Below are positions 45,852 through 56,520 of a DNA stretch of 64,000 nucleotides, piece by piece. Under the pieces are notes generated by a model, which did not search any database, had not been told where the DNA came from, and worked only from the letters and a program-made list of their open reading frames with translations. The stretch's first letter is position 1, and every line of letters begins with the position of its first letter. The DNA comes from Tepidimicrobium xylanilyticum (GTDB lineage Bacteria; Bacillota; Clostridia; Tissierellales; Tepidimicrobiaceae). The position numbers and the translations under genes were made by a program. The stretch spans positions 124,001 through 188,000 of the forward strand of contig NZ_FNNG01000002.1 of the NCBI RefSeq assembly GCF_900106765.1. Direction: 5' to 3'.

Positions 45852-46594
45852 CTTCTCACTCCTAAATCTCCCAGTTCATATAAAACAATAGAAAGGGTTA
45901 ATATACCAGCAGTTTCAGTTCTAAGTATTCTAGGACCTAATGTTACAGGCTTCCCTCCTATACCCTTAATCAGTTCTATCTCTTTTTCATCAAATCCACC
46001 TTCTGGACCTATTATTATGGAAACTCTATTGCCCTTGGCTTCCTTCAAAGCATCTTTCAATGTAGACTCCCTTTCCATCTCATAGGGTATTATTATATTC
46101 TCTTCATCCTTTAATATATCTACCATCCTCTTGAAATCTATAATATTATGAATTCTAGGTATTATGTCCCTTTTGCTCTGTTTTGCTGCCTCTTCAGCAA
46201 CAACTCTCCAGCGCTCAACCTTTTTCTGCTCTTTTTTAACATCCTTAATTTTAACTACTGTCCTACTAGTTATTAAAGGATATATCTCCTTTACTCCTAT
46301 TTCAGTACATTTTTGAATTATAAAATCCATCTTTTCTCCTTTGGCTAATCCCTGAAATAATAGGAGATCTATTGGTGGTTCATTTTCTCCCATAAAGGAA
46401 TCTAAAATGAACACTGATACCTTATCCGAATCCAAATCCATAATCTCTGAAATATAGATTCTCCCTTCCGACAGAACCTCAATTCTATCCTTTTTTCTTA
46501 GCCTCAACACATCCTTAATGTGTTTAACGTCTTTTCCTCTTATCTCAATTCTATCCTTAATGATTTGATCCTTATCCACAAAAAATCTATTCAT
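45848..46594 (-). CDS. rsmE: 16S rRNA (uracil1498-N3)-methyltransferase
   Basis: A 248-residue SPOUT methyltransferase. An N-terminal PUA-like fold is followed by IIGPEGGFDEKE and LGPRILRTETAG, the family's knot motifs. Located between prmA and mtaB, a common Firmicute order. Confidence 0.96.
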   Translation of the reverse strand: MNRFFVDKDQIIKDRIEIRGKDVKHIKDVLRLRKKDRIEVLSEGRIYISEIMDLDSDKVSVFILDSFMGENEPPIDLLLFQGLAKGEKMDFIIQKCTEIGVKEIYPLITSRTVVKIKDVKKEQKKVERWRVVAEEAAKQSKRDIIPRIHNIIDFKRMVDILKDEENIIIPYEMERESTLKDALKEAKGNRVSIIIGPEGGFDEKEIELIKGIGGKPVTLGPRILRTETAGILTLSIVLYELGDLGVRR

Positions 46595-46603
46595 ATATCC
46601 ACC

Positions 46604-47542
46604 TTATTCTAAAGTACTAACTATTGAAGCCCATTGGCCTATACATTTTATTTCTAATATTTTAAAGCCCTTTTCCATTAATTTTGCCTTTACCTTTTCA
46701 AGCTTTTCCGTTATAATACCTGAAGCTATAAATATTCCTTCATCAAAAAGATATTCATTAATATAATCCACCATTTCCACAATGACTTCTGCTATGATAT
46801 TAGCAACAATTACATGGGCTTTTTCATGGACTGCTTCAAATAAATTACCTTGTCTAGTTTCTACTACATCTTCGACTCCATTAATACTAATATTTTCATT
46901 GGAAACTTTAACACATACAGAGTCTAAGTCTACACCAACAACCTTTTCCGCACCTAATTTAGCAGCCACAATGCTAAGGATTCCACTTCCACATCCAATA
47001 TCAAATACTGTATGCCCATTTTTCACATAGTCCTCTAAGGCTTCAATACACATCATGGTGGTTTCATGAGTTCCAGTTCCGAAGGCCATCCCTGGGTCAA
47101 GTTCAACTATCAACTCATCTTCTCCTGCCTTATATTCCTCCCAAGTAGGTTTAATGACTATTCGCTTGCCAATCTTAACTGGCTTATAATATTTCTTCCA
47201 ACTTTCTGCCCAATCCTCCTCGTATACTTCCGTTATAGTAACCTCTCCTAATCTTTTACCTCTCTCCTTGTAAGGAATCCTTTCAATGTTTTCTCTAACC
47301 AAATCTATCTTATCGGACAAGTTTTCGTCTTCTGGAAAATAGGCTTTTATAATTACCCCTTCATAATCCTGATTAATAATACTTGGGTCAATGAAATCCC
47401 AATCCTCTTCCGATTGTTGAAAAGCTAAAATATCCTTAGGATCTTCTATAGCCAGTCCAGTTACTCCTAATTCATACATTATACTGGTGACTAATTCCTC
47501 TGCCTCCGTAGTAGTTTTTATTTGAACTTCTACCCATTTCAT
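46604..47542 (-). CDS. prmA: Ribosomal protein L11 methyltransferase
   Basis: A 312-residue enzyme that trimethylates L11. N-terminal substrate domain, then the SAM site DPGMAFGTGTHETT, VFDIGCGSGILSI and VANIIAEVI. Starts downstream of dnaJ and precedes rsmE by 9 bp. Confidence 0.96.
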   Translation of the reverse strand: MKWVEVQIKTTTEAEELVTSIMYELGVTGLAIEDPKDILAFQQSEEDWDFIDPSIINQDYEGVIIKAYFPEDENLSDKIDLVRENIERIPYKERGKRLGEVTITEVYEEDWAESWKKYYKPVKIGKRIVIKPTWEEYKAGEDELIVELDPGMAFGTGTHETTMMCIEALEDYVKNGHTVFDIGCGSGILSIVAAKLGAEKVVGVDLDSVCVKVSNENISINGVEDVVETRQGNLFEAVHEKAHVIVANIIAEVIVEMVDYINEYLFDEGIFIASGIITEKLEKVKAKLMEKGFKILEIKCIGQWASIVSTLE

Positions 47543-47615
47543 AAACCTTCACATCCTTCTATTAAGTCTCAACATATTATACCCTAAAATCAGCAAAAAT
47601 ACCATATATGAAAAA

Positions 47616-47640
47616 CAATCACTCCAGTGACGAGTGATTG
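47616..47640 (-). terminator. Terminator of the dnaK operon
   Basis: CAATCACTC (47616-47624) pairs with GAGTGATTG (47632-47640) around 7 nt, then T5 on the minus strand. It lies 2 bp past the dnaJ stop. Confidence 0.9.
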
Positions 47641-47641
47641 A

Positions 47642-48760
47642 CTAATTGCTAAAGGCATCCTTTACTTTATTAAAAAAGCTCTTTTTGCTTTCCTTATGGG
47701 TTTCTCCACTTTCCTTAGCAAACTCCCTTAACAATTCCTTCTGCCTTTCAGTTAACTTTTTAGGAACCTTGACTTCTACCTTAACATATAAATCGCCTTT
47801 TCCTATTCCTTTTACATTGGGAACTCCTTTATTTCTAAGCTTAAATCTAGTCCCAGGTTGAGTCCCTTCTGGAATGGTAAAGGTTTCTGTCCCTTCAAGG
47901 GTAGGTATTTCAATTTCAGCCCCTAAAGCAGCATCCGTAAAAGAAATAGGGATTGTCAAATAAATATCATTTCCTTTTCTTTTAAATATTTCATGCTCCT
48001 TGACATTGATATATATGAATAAATCCCCAGATGGGCCCCCGTTTTCTCCTGCTTCCCCTTCCCCTCTTATGGAAATAACTGAACCCGTATCCACTCCAGC
48101 AGGTACTTTAACCTTAATCTTTTTACTCTTCATTTCCTTTCCAGTTCCTGAACAAGTACTACATTTCTCCCTTATAAATTCTCCTGTGCCTCCACACTGG
48201 TCGCAGGTGGCAACTCTTACAAATTGGCCAAAGGGGGTTTGTTGTGCATATCTTACTTCTCCTGTACCATTACATCTGCTACAAGTTTCTTTATGGGTGC
48301 CTGGTTTCACTCCACTGCCATGGCAGGTACTACATACATCCATTTTCCTGACTAGAATTTCCTTTTCTATTCCAAAAACGGCTTCTTCAAATTCCAAATC
48401 TAAATTATACCTTAAATCGGCTCCTCTTACGGGACCCCTCCTTCGTGAAGAAGTACGCCCAAAACCACCACCAAATATATCGAATATATCATCAAATATA
48501 TCGTTAAATCCACCAAACCCTTCACTAAAGTTTCCTTGACCATTAACTCCATCAGGTCCAAAGGTATCATATCTCCTTCTCTTTTCTGGGTCCCCTAGTA
48601 CTTCATATGCTTCATTGATTTCCTTAAATTTTCTCTCTGCTTCTTTGTCATTTGGATTTAAATCAGGATGGTATTTCTTCGCTAACTTCCTAAAAGAAGC
48701 CTTAATTTCCTCTTGAGTAGCATCTCTTGATACATTGAGTATTTCATAGTAATCTTTCAA
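47642..48760 (-). CDS. dnaJ: Chaperone DnaJ
   Basis: A 372-residue type I J-protein: J domain with the HPD motif (KKYHPDLN), a Gly/Phe region, four CxxCxGxG zinc repeats ([32 protein letters not shown]) and a C-terminal substrate domain. Partner of DnaK. Separated from dnaK by a large stem-loop. Confidence 0.98.
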   Translation of the reverse strand: MKDYYEILNVSRDATQEEIKASFRKLAKKYHPDLNPNDKEAERKFKEINEAYEVLGDPEKRRRYDTFGPDGVNGQGNFSEGFGGFNDIFDDIFDIFGGGFGRTSSRRRGPVRGADLRYNLDLEFEEAVFGIEKEILVRKMDVCSTCHGSGVKPGTHKETCSRCNGTGEVRYAQQTPFGQFVRVATCDQCGGTGEFIREKCSTCSGTGKEMKSKKIKVKVPAGVDTGSVISIRGEGEAGENGGPSGDLFIYINVKEHEIFKRKGNDIYLTIPISFTDAALGAEIEIPTLEGTETFTIPEGTQPGTRFKLRNKGVPNVKGIGKGDLYVKVEVKVPKKLTERQKELLREFAKESGETHKESKKSFFNKVKDAFSN

Positions 48761-48802
48761 CGGATATCACCAACCTTTAATTTGCTCCTTTCATAGTTTA
48801 TC

Positions 48803-48843
48803 AAAAATCAAAGCTAAATCCAATAGATTTAGCTTTGATTTTT
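48803..48843 (-). terminator. 18-bp perfect stem-loop between dnaK and dnaJ
   Basis: Arms 48803-48820 and 48826-48843 pair without mismatch around a 5-nt loop, with T-rich sequence after on the minus strand (TTTTTGATAAAC). It should terminate part of the transcripts and so keep DnaJ below DnaK levels. Confidence 0.8.
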
Positions 48844-48860
48844 CAAAATATCTATATTAT

Positions 48861-50687
48861 TTATTTATCATCATCCATTACTTCATAATCTGCATCTACT
48901 ACATCATCATCGTTTTTGGAACTTGTACCGGTTGAACCAGTGTTCTGTCCTTGAGCTTGCTCATACATTTTTTGAGAAATAGTGTAGAATTCTTGGGTCA
49001 ACTCTTCAGTCTTTTTCTTAATATCCTCTACATTATTTCCTTCTAAAGCTTTCTTTAAAGCATTGAGCTTATCTTCTATCCTTGATTTTTCATCAGAAGA
49101 AATTTTACCCTCTAATTCCTTCAAAGTTTTTTCAGTTTGATAGACTATAGAATCTGCATTGTTTCTAACCTCTATTTCTTCTTTCTTCTTCTTATCCTCT
49201 TCAGCATACTTTTCAGCTTCCCTAATCTTTTGCTGTATTTCTTCTTCTGTTAAGTTAGTTGATGCGGTAATGGTAATTCTTTGTTCTTTGCCTGTACCTA
49301 AATCCTTTGCACTTACATTTACAATACCATTGGCATCTATATCAAAGGTTACTTCAATTTGTGGTACTCCTCTTGGGGCAGGTGGAATTCCAGTTAATTG
49401 GAATCTTCCTAATGTTATATTATCTTTAGCCATATGCCTTTCACCTTGTACCACGTGTATATCTACGGCAGTTTGATTATCTGCTGCAGTAGTAAATATT
49501 TGGGACTTCTTAGTTGGAATGGTGGTATTTCTTTCAATCAATACAGTTGTTACCCCACCTAAAGTTTCAATCCCTAACGATAATGGGGTTACATCTAATA
49601 GAAGTAAATCCTTAACTTCTCCACTCAATACTCCTCCTTGAATTGCAGCACCTATAGCTACACATTCATCAGGATTTATGTCCTTCTGTGGATCTTTTCC
49701 TATTAACTTCTTAACAGCTTCCTGTACTGCAGGAATTCTAGTAGAACCTCCAACTAATAACACCTTTTCTATATCTCCAGGTGATAATCCAGCATCCTGT
49801 AATGCTAATCTAACTGGTTCCATGGTCTTCTCTACCAGATGGGAGGTTAACTCTTCAAATTTAGCCCTAGTAATATCTATATTTAAGTGCAAAGGTCCAG
49901 CAGCTGTCGCAGTTATGAAAGGTAAGTTAATATTGGTTGTCATAGTAGAGGATAATTCCTTTTTAGCCTTTTCTGCTGCTTCCTTTAGTCTCTGTAAGGA
50001 CATACTATCCTGTCTTAAATCCACACCATGTTCTTTTTTAAACTCCTCAGCTACATAATCTATAATAGCCTGGTCAAAATCGTCCCCACCTAAATGGTTG
50101 TTTCCTCTTGTGGCTAATACTTCATAAACTCCATCTCCTACATCCAGGATTGAAACGTCGAAAGTACCACCACCTAAATCGAATACCATAATTTTATGTT
50201 GACCTTGTTCTTTATCCAAGCCATAAGCTAAAGCAGCTGCTGTAGGCTCGTTAATTATCCTTTTTACATTAAGCCCTGCTATCCTACCTGCATCCTTTGT
50301 AGCTTGCCTCTGACTATCTGTAAAGTATGCAGGTACTGTAATTACAGCATCTGTTACCGTTTCTCCTAAGTAGCTTTCTACATCTGCTTTTATTTTTTGA
50401 AGTATCATTGCAGAAATATCTTGAGGCGTGTATTCCTTTCCATCAATGGCCTTCTTATAATCTTTACCCATTTCCCTTTTTATGGAAATAATTGTCCTGT
50501 CTGGGTTTGTGATTGCTTGTCTTTTTGCAGTTTCTCCCACTAATCGCTCTCCATCCTTAGTAAAAGCAACCACCGAAGGAGTAGTTCTGTTCCCTTCCGC
50601 ATTAGGAATAATAATAGGTTCTCCACCTTCCATTACAGCAACACATGAATTAGTGGTTCCTAAATCGATACCAATTATCTTTCCCAT
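48861..50687 (-). CDS. dnaK: Chaperone DnaK (Hsp70)
   Basis: A 608-residue Hsp70. The ATPase domain starts [18 protein letters not shown] and includes [14 protein letters not shown] and [14 protein letters not shown] substrate domain and a lid follow, ending in an acidic tail ([17 protein letters not shown]). Within the hrcA-grpE-dnaK-dnaJ operon; controlled by HrcA/CIRCE. Confidence 0.99.
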   Translation of the reverse strand: MGKIIGIDLGTTNSCVAVMEGGEPIIIPNAEGNRTTPSVVAFTKDGERLVGETAKRQAITNPDRTIISIKREMGKDYKKAIDGKEYTPQDISAMILQKIKADVESYLGETVTDAVITVPAYFTDSQRQATKDAGRIAGLNVKRIINEPTAAALAYGLDKEQGQHKIMVFDLGGGTFDVSILDVGDGVYEVLATRGNNHLGGDDFDQAIIDYVAEEFKKEHGVDLRQDSMSLQRLKEAAEKAKKELSSTMTTNINLPFITATAAGPLHLNIDITRAKFEELTSHLVEKTMEPVRLALQDAGLSPGDIEKVLLVGGSTRIPAVQEAVKKLIGKDPQKDINPDECVAIGAAIQGGVLSGEVKDLLLLDVTPLSLGIETLGGVTTVLIERNTTIPTKKSQIFTTAADNQTAVDIHVVQGERHMAKDNITLGRFQLTGIPPAPRGVPQIEVTFDIDANGIVNVSAKDLGTGKEQRITITASTNLTEEEIQQKIREAEKYAEEDKKKKEEIEVRNNADSIVYQTEKTLKELEGKISSDEKSRIEDKLNALKKALEGNNVEDIKKKTEELTQEFYTISQKMYEQAQGQNTGSTGTSSKNDDDVVDADYEVMDDDK

Positions 50688-50708
50688 TTAAATTCCTCCT
50701 TAAATTTA

Positions 50709-51302
50709 TTACTTAGCTACTTTAACCATACTAGGTCTAATAACCTTGTCATTCAGAATATATCCTTTTTGCATTACTTCTATTATAGTCCCTTCCTTTT
50801 CTCCTTCTACTTCTTCAACAAATACAGCATGATGATAACTAGGGTCGAATTCCTTCCCTAAACAGTCTATTTCCTCAAGACCTTTTCCCTTAAGTATTGT
50901 TAATATCTGTTCATAAATCATCTTTATCCCTTCATAGAACCCGTCCTTTTCCTCAGTGCTTTCTAAAGCCCTTTCGAAATTATCTAGGACAGGCAACAAT
51001 TCAGATATAATCTCCTCAGCTGCATAGCTGAATATCCTTTCCTTTTCTCTTTCAACCCTGTTCTTATAGTTTATGAAGTCAGCTTGCAGTCTGAGGAGTC
51101 TGTTGGTTAGCTCCTTTACTTCATTATTTTGCTTCAGTTCTACTTCAGTTTCATCTGCTTCTTCATCCTCTTTCTCGTCAGTTGCTATTCCCTCTTCTAA
51201 ATTTCCCTTCTCTAGTTTTTCTTCTGTGTCCTCCTTTTCTAATTTTTCAGCGGCTTCTTCCATATCCACCGCTTCTTCATTAAGTACATCTTTTTTTTCC
51301 AT
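50709..51302 (-). CDS. grpE: Nucleotide exchange factor GrpE
   Basis: A 197-residue GrpE. An unusually long Glu/Lys/Asp-rich N-terminal region (about 60 residues) precedes the coiled coil (LTNRLLRLQADFINYKNRVEREKE) and the beta domain ending with KGYILNDKVIRPSMVKV. Releases ADP from DnaK. Sits 21 bp before dnaK. Confidence 0.97.
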   Translation of the reverse strand: MEKKDVLNEEAVDMEEAAEKLEKEDTEEKLEKGNLEEGIATDEKEDEEADETEVELKQNNEVKELTNRLLRLQADFINYKNRVEREKERIFSYAAEEIISELLPVLDNFERALESTEEKDGFYEGIKMIYEQILTILKGKGLEEIDCLGKEFDPSYHHAVFVEEVEGEKEGTIIEVMQKGYILNDKVIRPSMVKVAK

Positions 51303-51336
51303 TTAATCACCCTTTTTATCCCATATTAAGCTTATA

Positions 51337-51362
51337 TAGAGTGTAATAAAAATTACACTCTA
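51337..51362 (-). promoter_or_regulatory. Stem-loop at the hrcA-grpE junction
   Basis: TAGAGTGTAAT (51337-51347) pairs perfectly with ATTACACTCTA (51352-51362) around 4 nt, and includes the hrcA stop. It has no T run on the minus strand; it may be a processing site separating the hrcA part of the message. Confidence 0.55.
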
Positions 51363-52403
51363 CTTTTTCCCCATCAACATAGTCAATATTTCTGTTAAAT
51401 TCATTGAAAATAGTTGCAATGCATTTATAGTTGTTGCATAATCCATCCTTGTAGGACCAATAACCCCAATTCTGCCAATAGTCATATCACCTAATTTATA
51501 AGTGGTAGTAATTACACTACAATCCTTGAGGGGTTCATATATATTCTCACCCCCAATTGTAATTTCTATCCAATTTTCCATAGGGTTGTTCATCAATAGG
51601 TCAAACAGCAATTCTTTATCCTCTATAAAAGAAATAAAGGATCTTGCTTTATCCAAATCCTTATATTCAGGAAAATCGAATATTTTAGTTATTCCATCTG
51701 AATATACTTCCACATTTTCCATAGTTTCTAAGGATTTATCTATTATAGGGATTATTTTATCTATGATATCTTTAAACTCATACATTTCTTCAATTATTGC
51801 TTTTTCAATAGTCTTACCAATATGATCTATAGTCAATCCCTTCAACCTATGGTTCAGAAAATTGGTTATCCTATTCAGTTGATTATCTGGAATTTCCTGC
51901 TCAACCTTAAACATGGTATTTTTCACTATACCTTTTTCCCCAACTAAGACTAATAATATTTCAGTAGCATCCAGAGGAATTAATTGGATATGTTTTAATC
52001 GCACCTTTTTCAATTGAGGTGATATAGCTAATGCAGTATAATGGGTAATGGCTGATAACACCTTGGCTGCATTTTGGATTAATTGGTCTATTTCCTTGGA
52101 TTCCTTAGTTAGTATTTGCTTTATTTTTTCCTTCTTATCCATATCTATTTTAAGCTTTTGGGTCTTCAGCAATTGATCCACGTACAATCTATAGGCCTTA
52201 TCTGAAGGAATTCTCCCTGATGAAGTATGGGGTTTACTTAAATAACCTAACTCCTCCAAATCGGACATTTCATTCCTTATGGTAGCAGAACTCACACCTA
52301 AATTATAATTTTTCGATATGGTTCTTGAACCAATTGGCTCAGCAGTCATTAGATAACTATCTATAATAGCATAAAGAACCTTTATCTTCCTTTCATCCAA
52401 CAT
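51360..52403 (-). CDS. hrcA: Heat-inducible transcriptional repressor HrcA
   Basis: A 347-residue repressor. A winged helix (RTISKNYNLGVSSATIRNEMSDLEE) precedes a GAF-like ligand domain and C-terminal dimer region. It binds CIRCE, whose perfect copy lies 33 bp upstream, so it represses its own operon and is released on heat shock by GroE titration (family knowledge). Confidence 0.98.
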   Translation of the reverse strand: MLDERKIKVLYAIIDSYLMTAEPIGSRTISKNYNLGVSSATIRNEMSDLEELGYLSKPHTSSGRIPSDKAYRLYVDQLLKTQKLKIDMDKKEKIKQILTKESKEIDQLIQNAAKVLSAITHYTALAISPQLKKVRLKHIQLIPLDATEILLVLVGEKGIVKNTMFKVEQEIPDNQLNRITNFLNHRLKGLTIDHIGKTIEKAIIEEMYEFKDIIDKIIPIIDKSLETMENVEVYSDGITKIFDFPEYKDLDKARSFISFIEDKELLFDLLMNNPMENWIEITIGGENIYEPLKDCSVITTTYKLGDMTIGRIGVIGPTRMDYATTINALQLFSMNLTEILTMLMGKK

Positions 52404-52435
52404 ATGATCACCTCAAATTAACGGCAGGAAGTTTA

Positions 52436-52462
52436 TTAGCACTCAATAGAGTTGAGTGCTAA
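52436..52462. promoter_or_regulatory. CIRCE operator
   Basis: TTAGCACTC (52436-52444), nine bases, GAGTGCTAA (52454-52462): an exact match to the CIRCE consensus. It begins just downstream of the -10 element of the operon promoter. Confidence 0.98.
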
Positions 52463-52466
52463 TTTA

Positions 52467-52496
52467 AAATTACCATAATTCCAAGTCCTTTGTCAA
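52467..52496 (-). promoter_or_regulatory. Sigma-A promoter of the hrcA operon
   Basis: TTGACA at 52491-52496 and TAATTT at 52467-52472 with an 18-bp spacer on the minus strand; the start point falls in CIRCE, so HrcA binding blocks transcription. Confidence 0.75.
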
Positions 52497-52510
52497 TACC
52501 CTTTTTAAAT

Positions 52511-53647
52511 TTATACCAATAAATCCACGTATACTACATTAGATAAATCTAGTCCTCTGCTTGTAAACCTTATCCATTCATCATCCATATATAATAGGCC
52601 TTGGGCCTCATATTTTTTTAATACATTTCCATATATATTTTCAACATCAACATTAAATCTATTCTTAAATTCCCTTTTATTTATACCTTCAACAAGCCTT
52701 AACCCCATTATCAAGTATTCAGCAATTTCCATATTCTTATCAATTATTTCTTCCCCTTCAATAGGCAATCTATTTTCATTTAACTTATCATAATAATCCT
52801 TAAAATTATTATGATTCCAATACCTTTTATTATTGATGTTAGAATGAGCAGCCAATCCCAAACCTATATATGGTTTCAGTTTCCAGTAAAATAAATTGTG
52901 TTTGCATTCATATCCCATTTTGGCAAAATTAGATATTTCATAATGTTTATATCCATTATTCTTAAGAATTTCTATCCCCTTATGGTACATTTCCCTTTCC
53001 TCATCTTCATTAGGTAATTCAATTATTCCTTCACCATACCATTTTGTCATTAAGGTGTTTTCTTCAAATATTAGACTATAATAGGAAATATGTTCTACTC
53101 CAAGCCTTATTACCTCTTTCAAAGTATTTTGACAATCCTCTATGCATTGACCTGGTAGTCCAAACATTAAATCCACATTAACATTATTAAAACCAAACTT
53201 CCTTAACAAGTCTAAGCTATCATAAAAATCTTTTGAACTGTGTATCCGGCCAATAGCCCTTAATAGATTGTCCTCTAAACTTTGAACTCCCATGCTTATT
53301 CTATTTATACCATACTCCATGTAAGCCTTTAGCTTTTCTTCATTTAAAGTTCCAGGATTAGCCTCTATCGTAATTTCCTCAACTCTATCTGTATTGTAGA
53401 CCTTAAAAATATTATTTAGTATTCTTCCTATGTATTCTTCATCAATATAAGAAGGTGTACCCCCTCCAATAAATATGGTTTTAATCCTATATCCTTCCAA
53501 TATACTTTCATACAATTCAATTTCCTTTATCAAATAGGATATATATTCAGGTACTTCAACATCGATATTGGAAAAGGATATAAAATCACAGTAAAAACAT
53601 TTGCTACTACAGAAGGGGATGTGAACATATAACCCTAAGTCTTTCAA
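52511..53647 (-). CDS. hemW: Radical-SAM heme chaperone HemW
   Basis: A 378-residue radical-SAM protein. The [4Fe-4S] motif is CSSKCFYC in LYVHIPFCSS; IFIGGGTPSY, EANPGTL and GVQSLEDNLL follow. It resembles coproporphyrinogen oxidase HemN but lacks its extra N-terminal part, and is the HemW type that trafficks heme. It lies upstream of hrcA and downstream of lepA. Confidence 0.94.
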   Translation of the reverse strand: MKDLGLYVHIPFCSSKCFYCDFISFSNIDVEVPEYISYLIKEIELYESILEGYRIKTIFIGGGTPSYIDEEYIGRILNNIFKVYNTDRVEEITIEANPGTLNEEKLKAYMEYGINRISMGVQSLEDNLLRAIGRIHSSKDFYDSLDLLRKFGFNNVNVDLMFGLPGQCIEDCQNTLKEVIRLGVEHISYYSLIFEENTLMTKWYGEGIIELPNEDEEREMYHKGIEILKNNGYKHYEISNFAKMGYECKHNLFYWKLKPYIGLGLAAHSNINNKRYWNHNNFKDYYDKLNENRLPIEGEEIIDKNMEIAEYLIMGLRLVEGINKREFKNRFNVDVENIYGNVLKKYEAQGLLYMDDEWIRFTSRGLDLSNVVYVDLLV

Positions 53648-53713
53648 AAATATCTTCCTCTCTTAAGTTGCTATTTTCTACCTATAAATTAATGCACACC
53701 TAAGTGTGCACTT

Positions 53714-55525
53714 TTACTTGTCATCATATTTTAATACAGCTAAGAAGGCTCCTTGAGGTACTTCTACTGAACCAATTTGTCTCATCCTTCTCTTTCCTTC
53801 CTTTTGTTTCTCTAGCAGTTTCTTCTTTCTAGTAACATCTCCGCCATAGCATTTAGCCAATACGTCTTTTCTTAAAGCTTTTACCGTTTCTCTAGCAATT
53901 ATCTTAGACCCTATTGCTGCTTGGATAGGTATGGCAAACTGGTGGCGAGGTATTTCATCCTTCAACTTCTCAGCAATACTCCTTCCCCTTTCATAAGCTT
54001 TATCTCTATGAACTATTATAGAGAAGGCATCAACCAATTCGCCATTGATTAATATATCCAATTTGACTAAATCTGACTGTTGGTATCCTTTTAGCTCATA
54101 ATCTAGAGAAGCGTAACCTCTAGTCCTAGATTTCAATGCATCAAAGAAATCGTATATTACCTCATTCAAAGGCAGATCATAATGGAGGGTTACTCTGGTC
54201 TCTTCCAAGTATTCCATGTTGTGGAATACTCCCCTTCTATTCTGACAAAGCTCCATGACTGCACCCACATACTCTGTTGGAGTCATGATTGATGCAGATA
54301 CAATGGGCTCTTCCATATATTCTACTTCAGTCTCTTTAGGCAAGTTGGTTGGATTTTGAATATATAGCTCTTCTCCCGTTTTTTTCTTTACCTTGTATAT
54401 TACACTAGGGGCAGTAGTTACAATATTTAGATCAAATTCCCTTTCCAATCTCTCCTGAATTATTTCCATGTGGAGCAATCCTAAAAATCCACATCTAAAT
54501 CCAAAGCCTAGGGCTGCTGAAGTTTCAGGCTCAAACACAAGACTTGCATCATTTACCTGTAATTTCTCAAGAGCATCCCTAACTGAATTAAAATCTTCAC
54601 CTTCAGCAGGATAAATACCGCAATAAACCATTGGAACTACCTTCTTATAGCCTGGAAGAGGTGTATCTGTTGGATTATGATGGTCTGTTATAGTATCCCC
54701 TACTCTAGCATCCTTAACATTCTTTATACTTGCTACAACATAGCCTACATCACCAGCTTCGAGACTATCTACAGGGTTTTGCTTTGATGTGGTTACACCT
54801 ACTTCTGTCACCTCATAATGTTTGTTTGTCGACATCATTCTTATTTCCATGCCAGGTTTGATAGCACCTTCAAATACCCTTATGTAAGCAACCACTCCCT
54901 TATAACTATCATAATAGGAATCAAATATTAAGGCTTTTAGGGGGGCATTTTTATCTCCTGTAGGAGCGGGTACCTTTTTGACTATTTCCTCCAAAACTGC
55001 TTCTATGTTTATACCTTCCTTGGCTGATATTAAAGGCGCATCCTCCGCATCTATGCCTATAATATCTCCTATCTCCTTTTTAACTTCTTCTGGCCTTGCA
55101 TTAGGCAAATCTATTTTATTTATAACGGGTATGATTTCTAAATCCTGTTCTAAGGCTAAATACACATTTGCTAAAGTTTGAGCCTCAATTCCCTGGGAAG
55201 CATCTACAATTAAAAGAGCCCCTTCACAGGCAGCTAAAGACCTGGATACTTCATAATTAAAGTCTACATGGCCTGGAGTATCTATTAGGTTTAAAATATA
55301 TTCTTCCCCATCCTTGGCCTTATATTTTAGCCTTACATTTTTAAGCTTTATGGTTATTCCTCTTTCTCTTTCTAAATCCATACTATCTAATATTTGATCC
55401 TGCATCTGTCTAGTAGATAATAATCCAGTCTTTTCTATTATCCTATCTGCAAGAGTAGATTTTCCATGATCAATATGAGCAATAATTGAAAAGTTTCTTA
55501 TATTGGTTTGTTTGACATTAGGCAT
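53714..55525 (-). CDS. lepA: Elongation factor 4 (LepA)
   Basis: A 603-residue translational GTPase. [15 protein letters not shown] is G1, [14 protein letters not shown] is G3, INKIDLP is G4. The C-terminal LepA-specific domain ends [24 protein letters not shown]. It back-translocates or rescues stalled ribosomes (family). hemW follows within 70 bp. Confidence 0.98.
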   Translation of the reverse strand: MPNVKQTNIRNFSIIAHIDHGKSTLADRIIEKTGLLSTRQMQDQILDSMDLERERGITIKLKNVRLKYKAKDGEEYILNLIDTPGHVDFNYEVSRSLAACEGALLIVDASQGIEAQTLANVYLALEQDLEIIPVINKIDLPNARPEEVKKEIGDIIGIDAEDAPLISAKEGINIEAVLEEIVKKVPAPTGDKNAPLKALIFDSYYDSYKGVVAYIRVFEGAIKPGMEIRMMSTNKHYEVTEVGVTTSKQNPVDSLEAGDVGYVVASIKNVKDARVGDTITDHHNPTDTPLPGYKKVVPMVYCGIYPAEGEDFNSVRDALEKLQVNDASLVFEPETSAALGFGFRCGFLGLLHMEIIQERLEREFDLNIVTTAPSVIYKVKKKTGEELYIQNPTNLPKETEVEYMEEPIVSASIMTPTEYVGAVMELCQNRRGVFHNMEYLEETRVTLHYDLPLNEVIYDFFDALKSRTRGYASLDYELKGYQQSDLVKLDILINGELVDAFSIIVHRDKAYERGRSIAEKLKDEIPRHQFAIPIQAAIGSKIIARETVKALRKDVLAKCYGGDVTRKKKLLEKQKEGKRRMRQIGSVEVPQGAFLAVLKYDDK

Positions 55526-55595
55526 ATTTTTCCTCCTTAAGTGTTACAGTAACTCTAGACTTAAATTATATCAGAAATGGAGCTGGAAGTAAACA

Positions 55596-55616
55596 AAGAC
55601 CAGCAAGGCTGGCCTT
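55596..55616 (-). terminator. Terminator after the small membrane-protein gene
   Basis: On the minus strand AGGCCAGC and GCTGGTCTT form a short GC-rich stem followed by TTTGTTT. It lies just past the stop at 55617 and before lepA. Confidence 0.7.
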
Positions 55617-55874
55617 CTATTCGCTTCTTTTCAAAATCTTTAAATCTATTAAATAGCTTTCTCCAAATAAGTATAGTTTCCCATCCTTCAAATCTAAATC
55701 GAATATAATAGGTCTTTCTAAATAATCTAGATATATTATATAATCATTTACCATCTTTATTCCATAATATAATATGAATAGTGTAAAAATGATGATTAGA
55801 TACTTTAAATTCCTTACTCTTCTCTCTCTCCTAATGCGTTTCATCCTACTGACTCTAGTCTCCAATTTAATCAC
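55617..55874 (-). CDS. Small bitopic membrane protein, unknown function
   Basis: An 85-residue protein (shorter if translation begins at the TTG or ATG within the first 11 codons). A very basic lead (MKRIRRERRVRNLK) precedes one membrane helix (YLIIIFTLFILYYGIKMV) and a 40-residue tail with DLDLKDGKLYLFGE. The positive-inside rule places the tail outside. The layout recalls short cell-division proteins of the DivIC/FtsL type, but there is no heptad pattern, so I leave it unnamed. It lies between lepB and lepA. Confidence 0.65.
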   Translation of the reverse strand: MIKLETRVSRMKRIRRERRVRNLKYLIIIFTLFILYYGIKMVNDYIIYLDYLERPIIFDLDLKDGKLYLFGESYLIDLKILKRSE

Positions 55875-55909
55875 CCTACTTATTTTGCATAAAAAATATA
55901 TATTTTATG

Positions 55910-56458
55910 CTATTCTATTTTCCCAAATCGATGATTAAATGGATAGTATCTAAAGGTGGTTATACCTTTAATAGAATCCACAGGTACACAACCAAAGTAT
56001 CTGCTGTCTTTGCTAGCCCCTTCTTCTCTATTATCTCCCAGTACAAAAACGTATCCTTCAGGAACTTCCCAATAATTCTGGTCATATACATGGGTATAAG
56101 CTCCTTCTTCTATATAATCTTCCTCTAATAATTGACCATTTAAATATACCTTTCCATCTATTATAGATACTGTATCTCCACCAATAGCAATTACCCTTTT
56201 TATATAATCCTTATTAGTAGCATCTGGTGCTTTCAAAACTACTATTTCCCCTCTTTTTGGCCCGGAAAAATATAGAGGGATTTTATTGGCAAAAAGTCTA
56301 TCCCTTTCATGTAAAGTTGGATACATGGAATTTCCCAACACATAGGTAGTATTAAAGATAAATGTCTTTATCAAAACCGCTATTACAACAGCTAATAATA
56401 TACTCTTAATCCATTCTAATACTTCATTTTTAGCAGTTTTATTGTTATCGCCTTCCAT
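55910..56458 (-). CDS. lepB: Signal peptidase I
   Basis: A 182-residue membrane protease. One N-terminal helix (IKSILLAVVIAVLIKTFIF) precedes the catalytic serine in GNSMYPTL (S44) and lysine in DYIKRVIAIGGD (K87); GDNREEGASKDSRYFG is box E. The start at 56458 has AGGAGG 8 nt upstream; upstream in-frame starts at 56464 and 56509 are less likely. Cleaves signal peptides of exported proteins. Confidence 0.95.
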   Translation of the reverse strand: MEGDNNKTAKNEVLEWIKSILLAVVIAVLIKTFIFNTTYVLGNSMYPTLHERDRLFANKIPLYFSGPKRGEIVVLKAPDATNKDYIKRVIAIGGDTVSIIDGKVYLNGQLLEEDYIEEGAYTHVYDQNYWEVPEGYVFVLGDNREEGASKDSRYFGCVPVDSIKGITTFRYYPFNHRFGKIE

Positions 56459-56520
56459 ATTCATAGCCTCCTTCTCTAAAGGTATTTTTATTATACCATT
56501 TATTATCATTAATAAAAAGA

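Noticed and set aside
53693-53710. Small hairpin TGCACAC/GTGTGCA between hemW and lepA as a terminator
   Set aside because: The 7-bp stem has its T run on the plus strand, where no gene ends. On the minus strand there is no T run, so support is weak.
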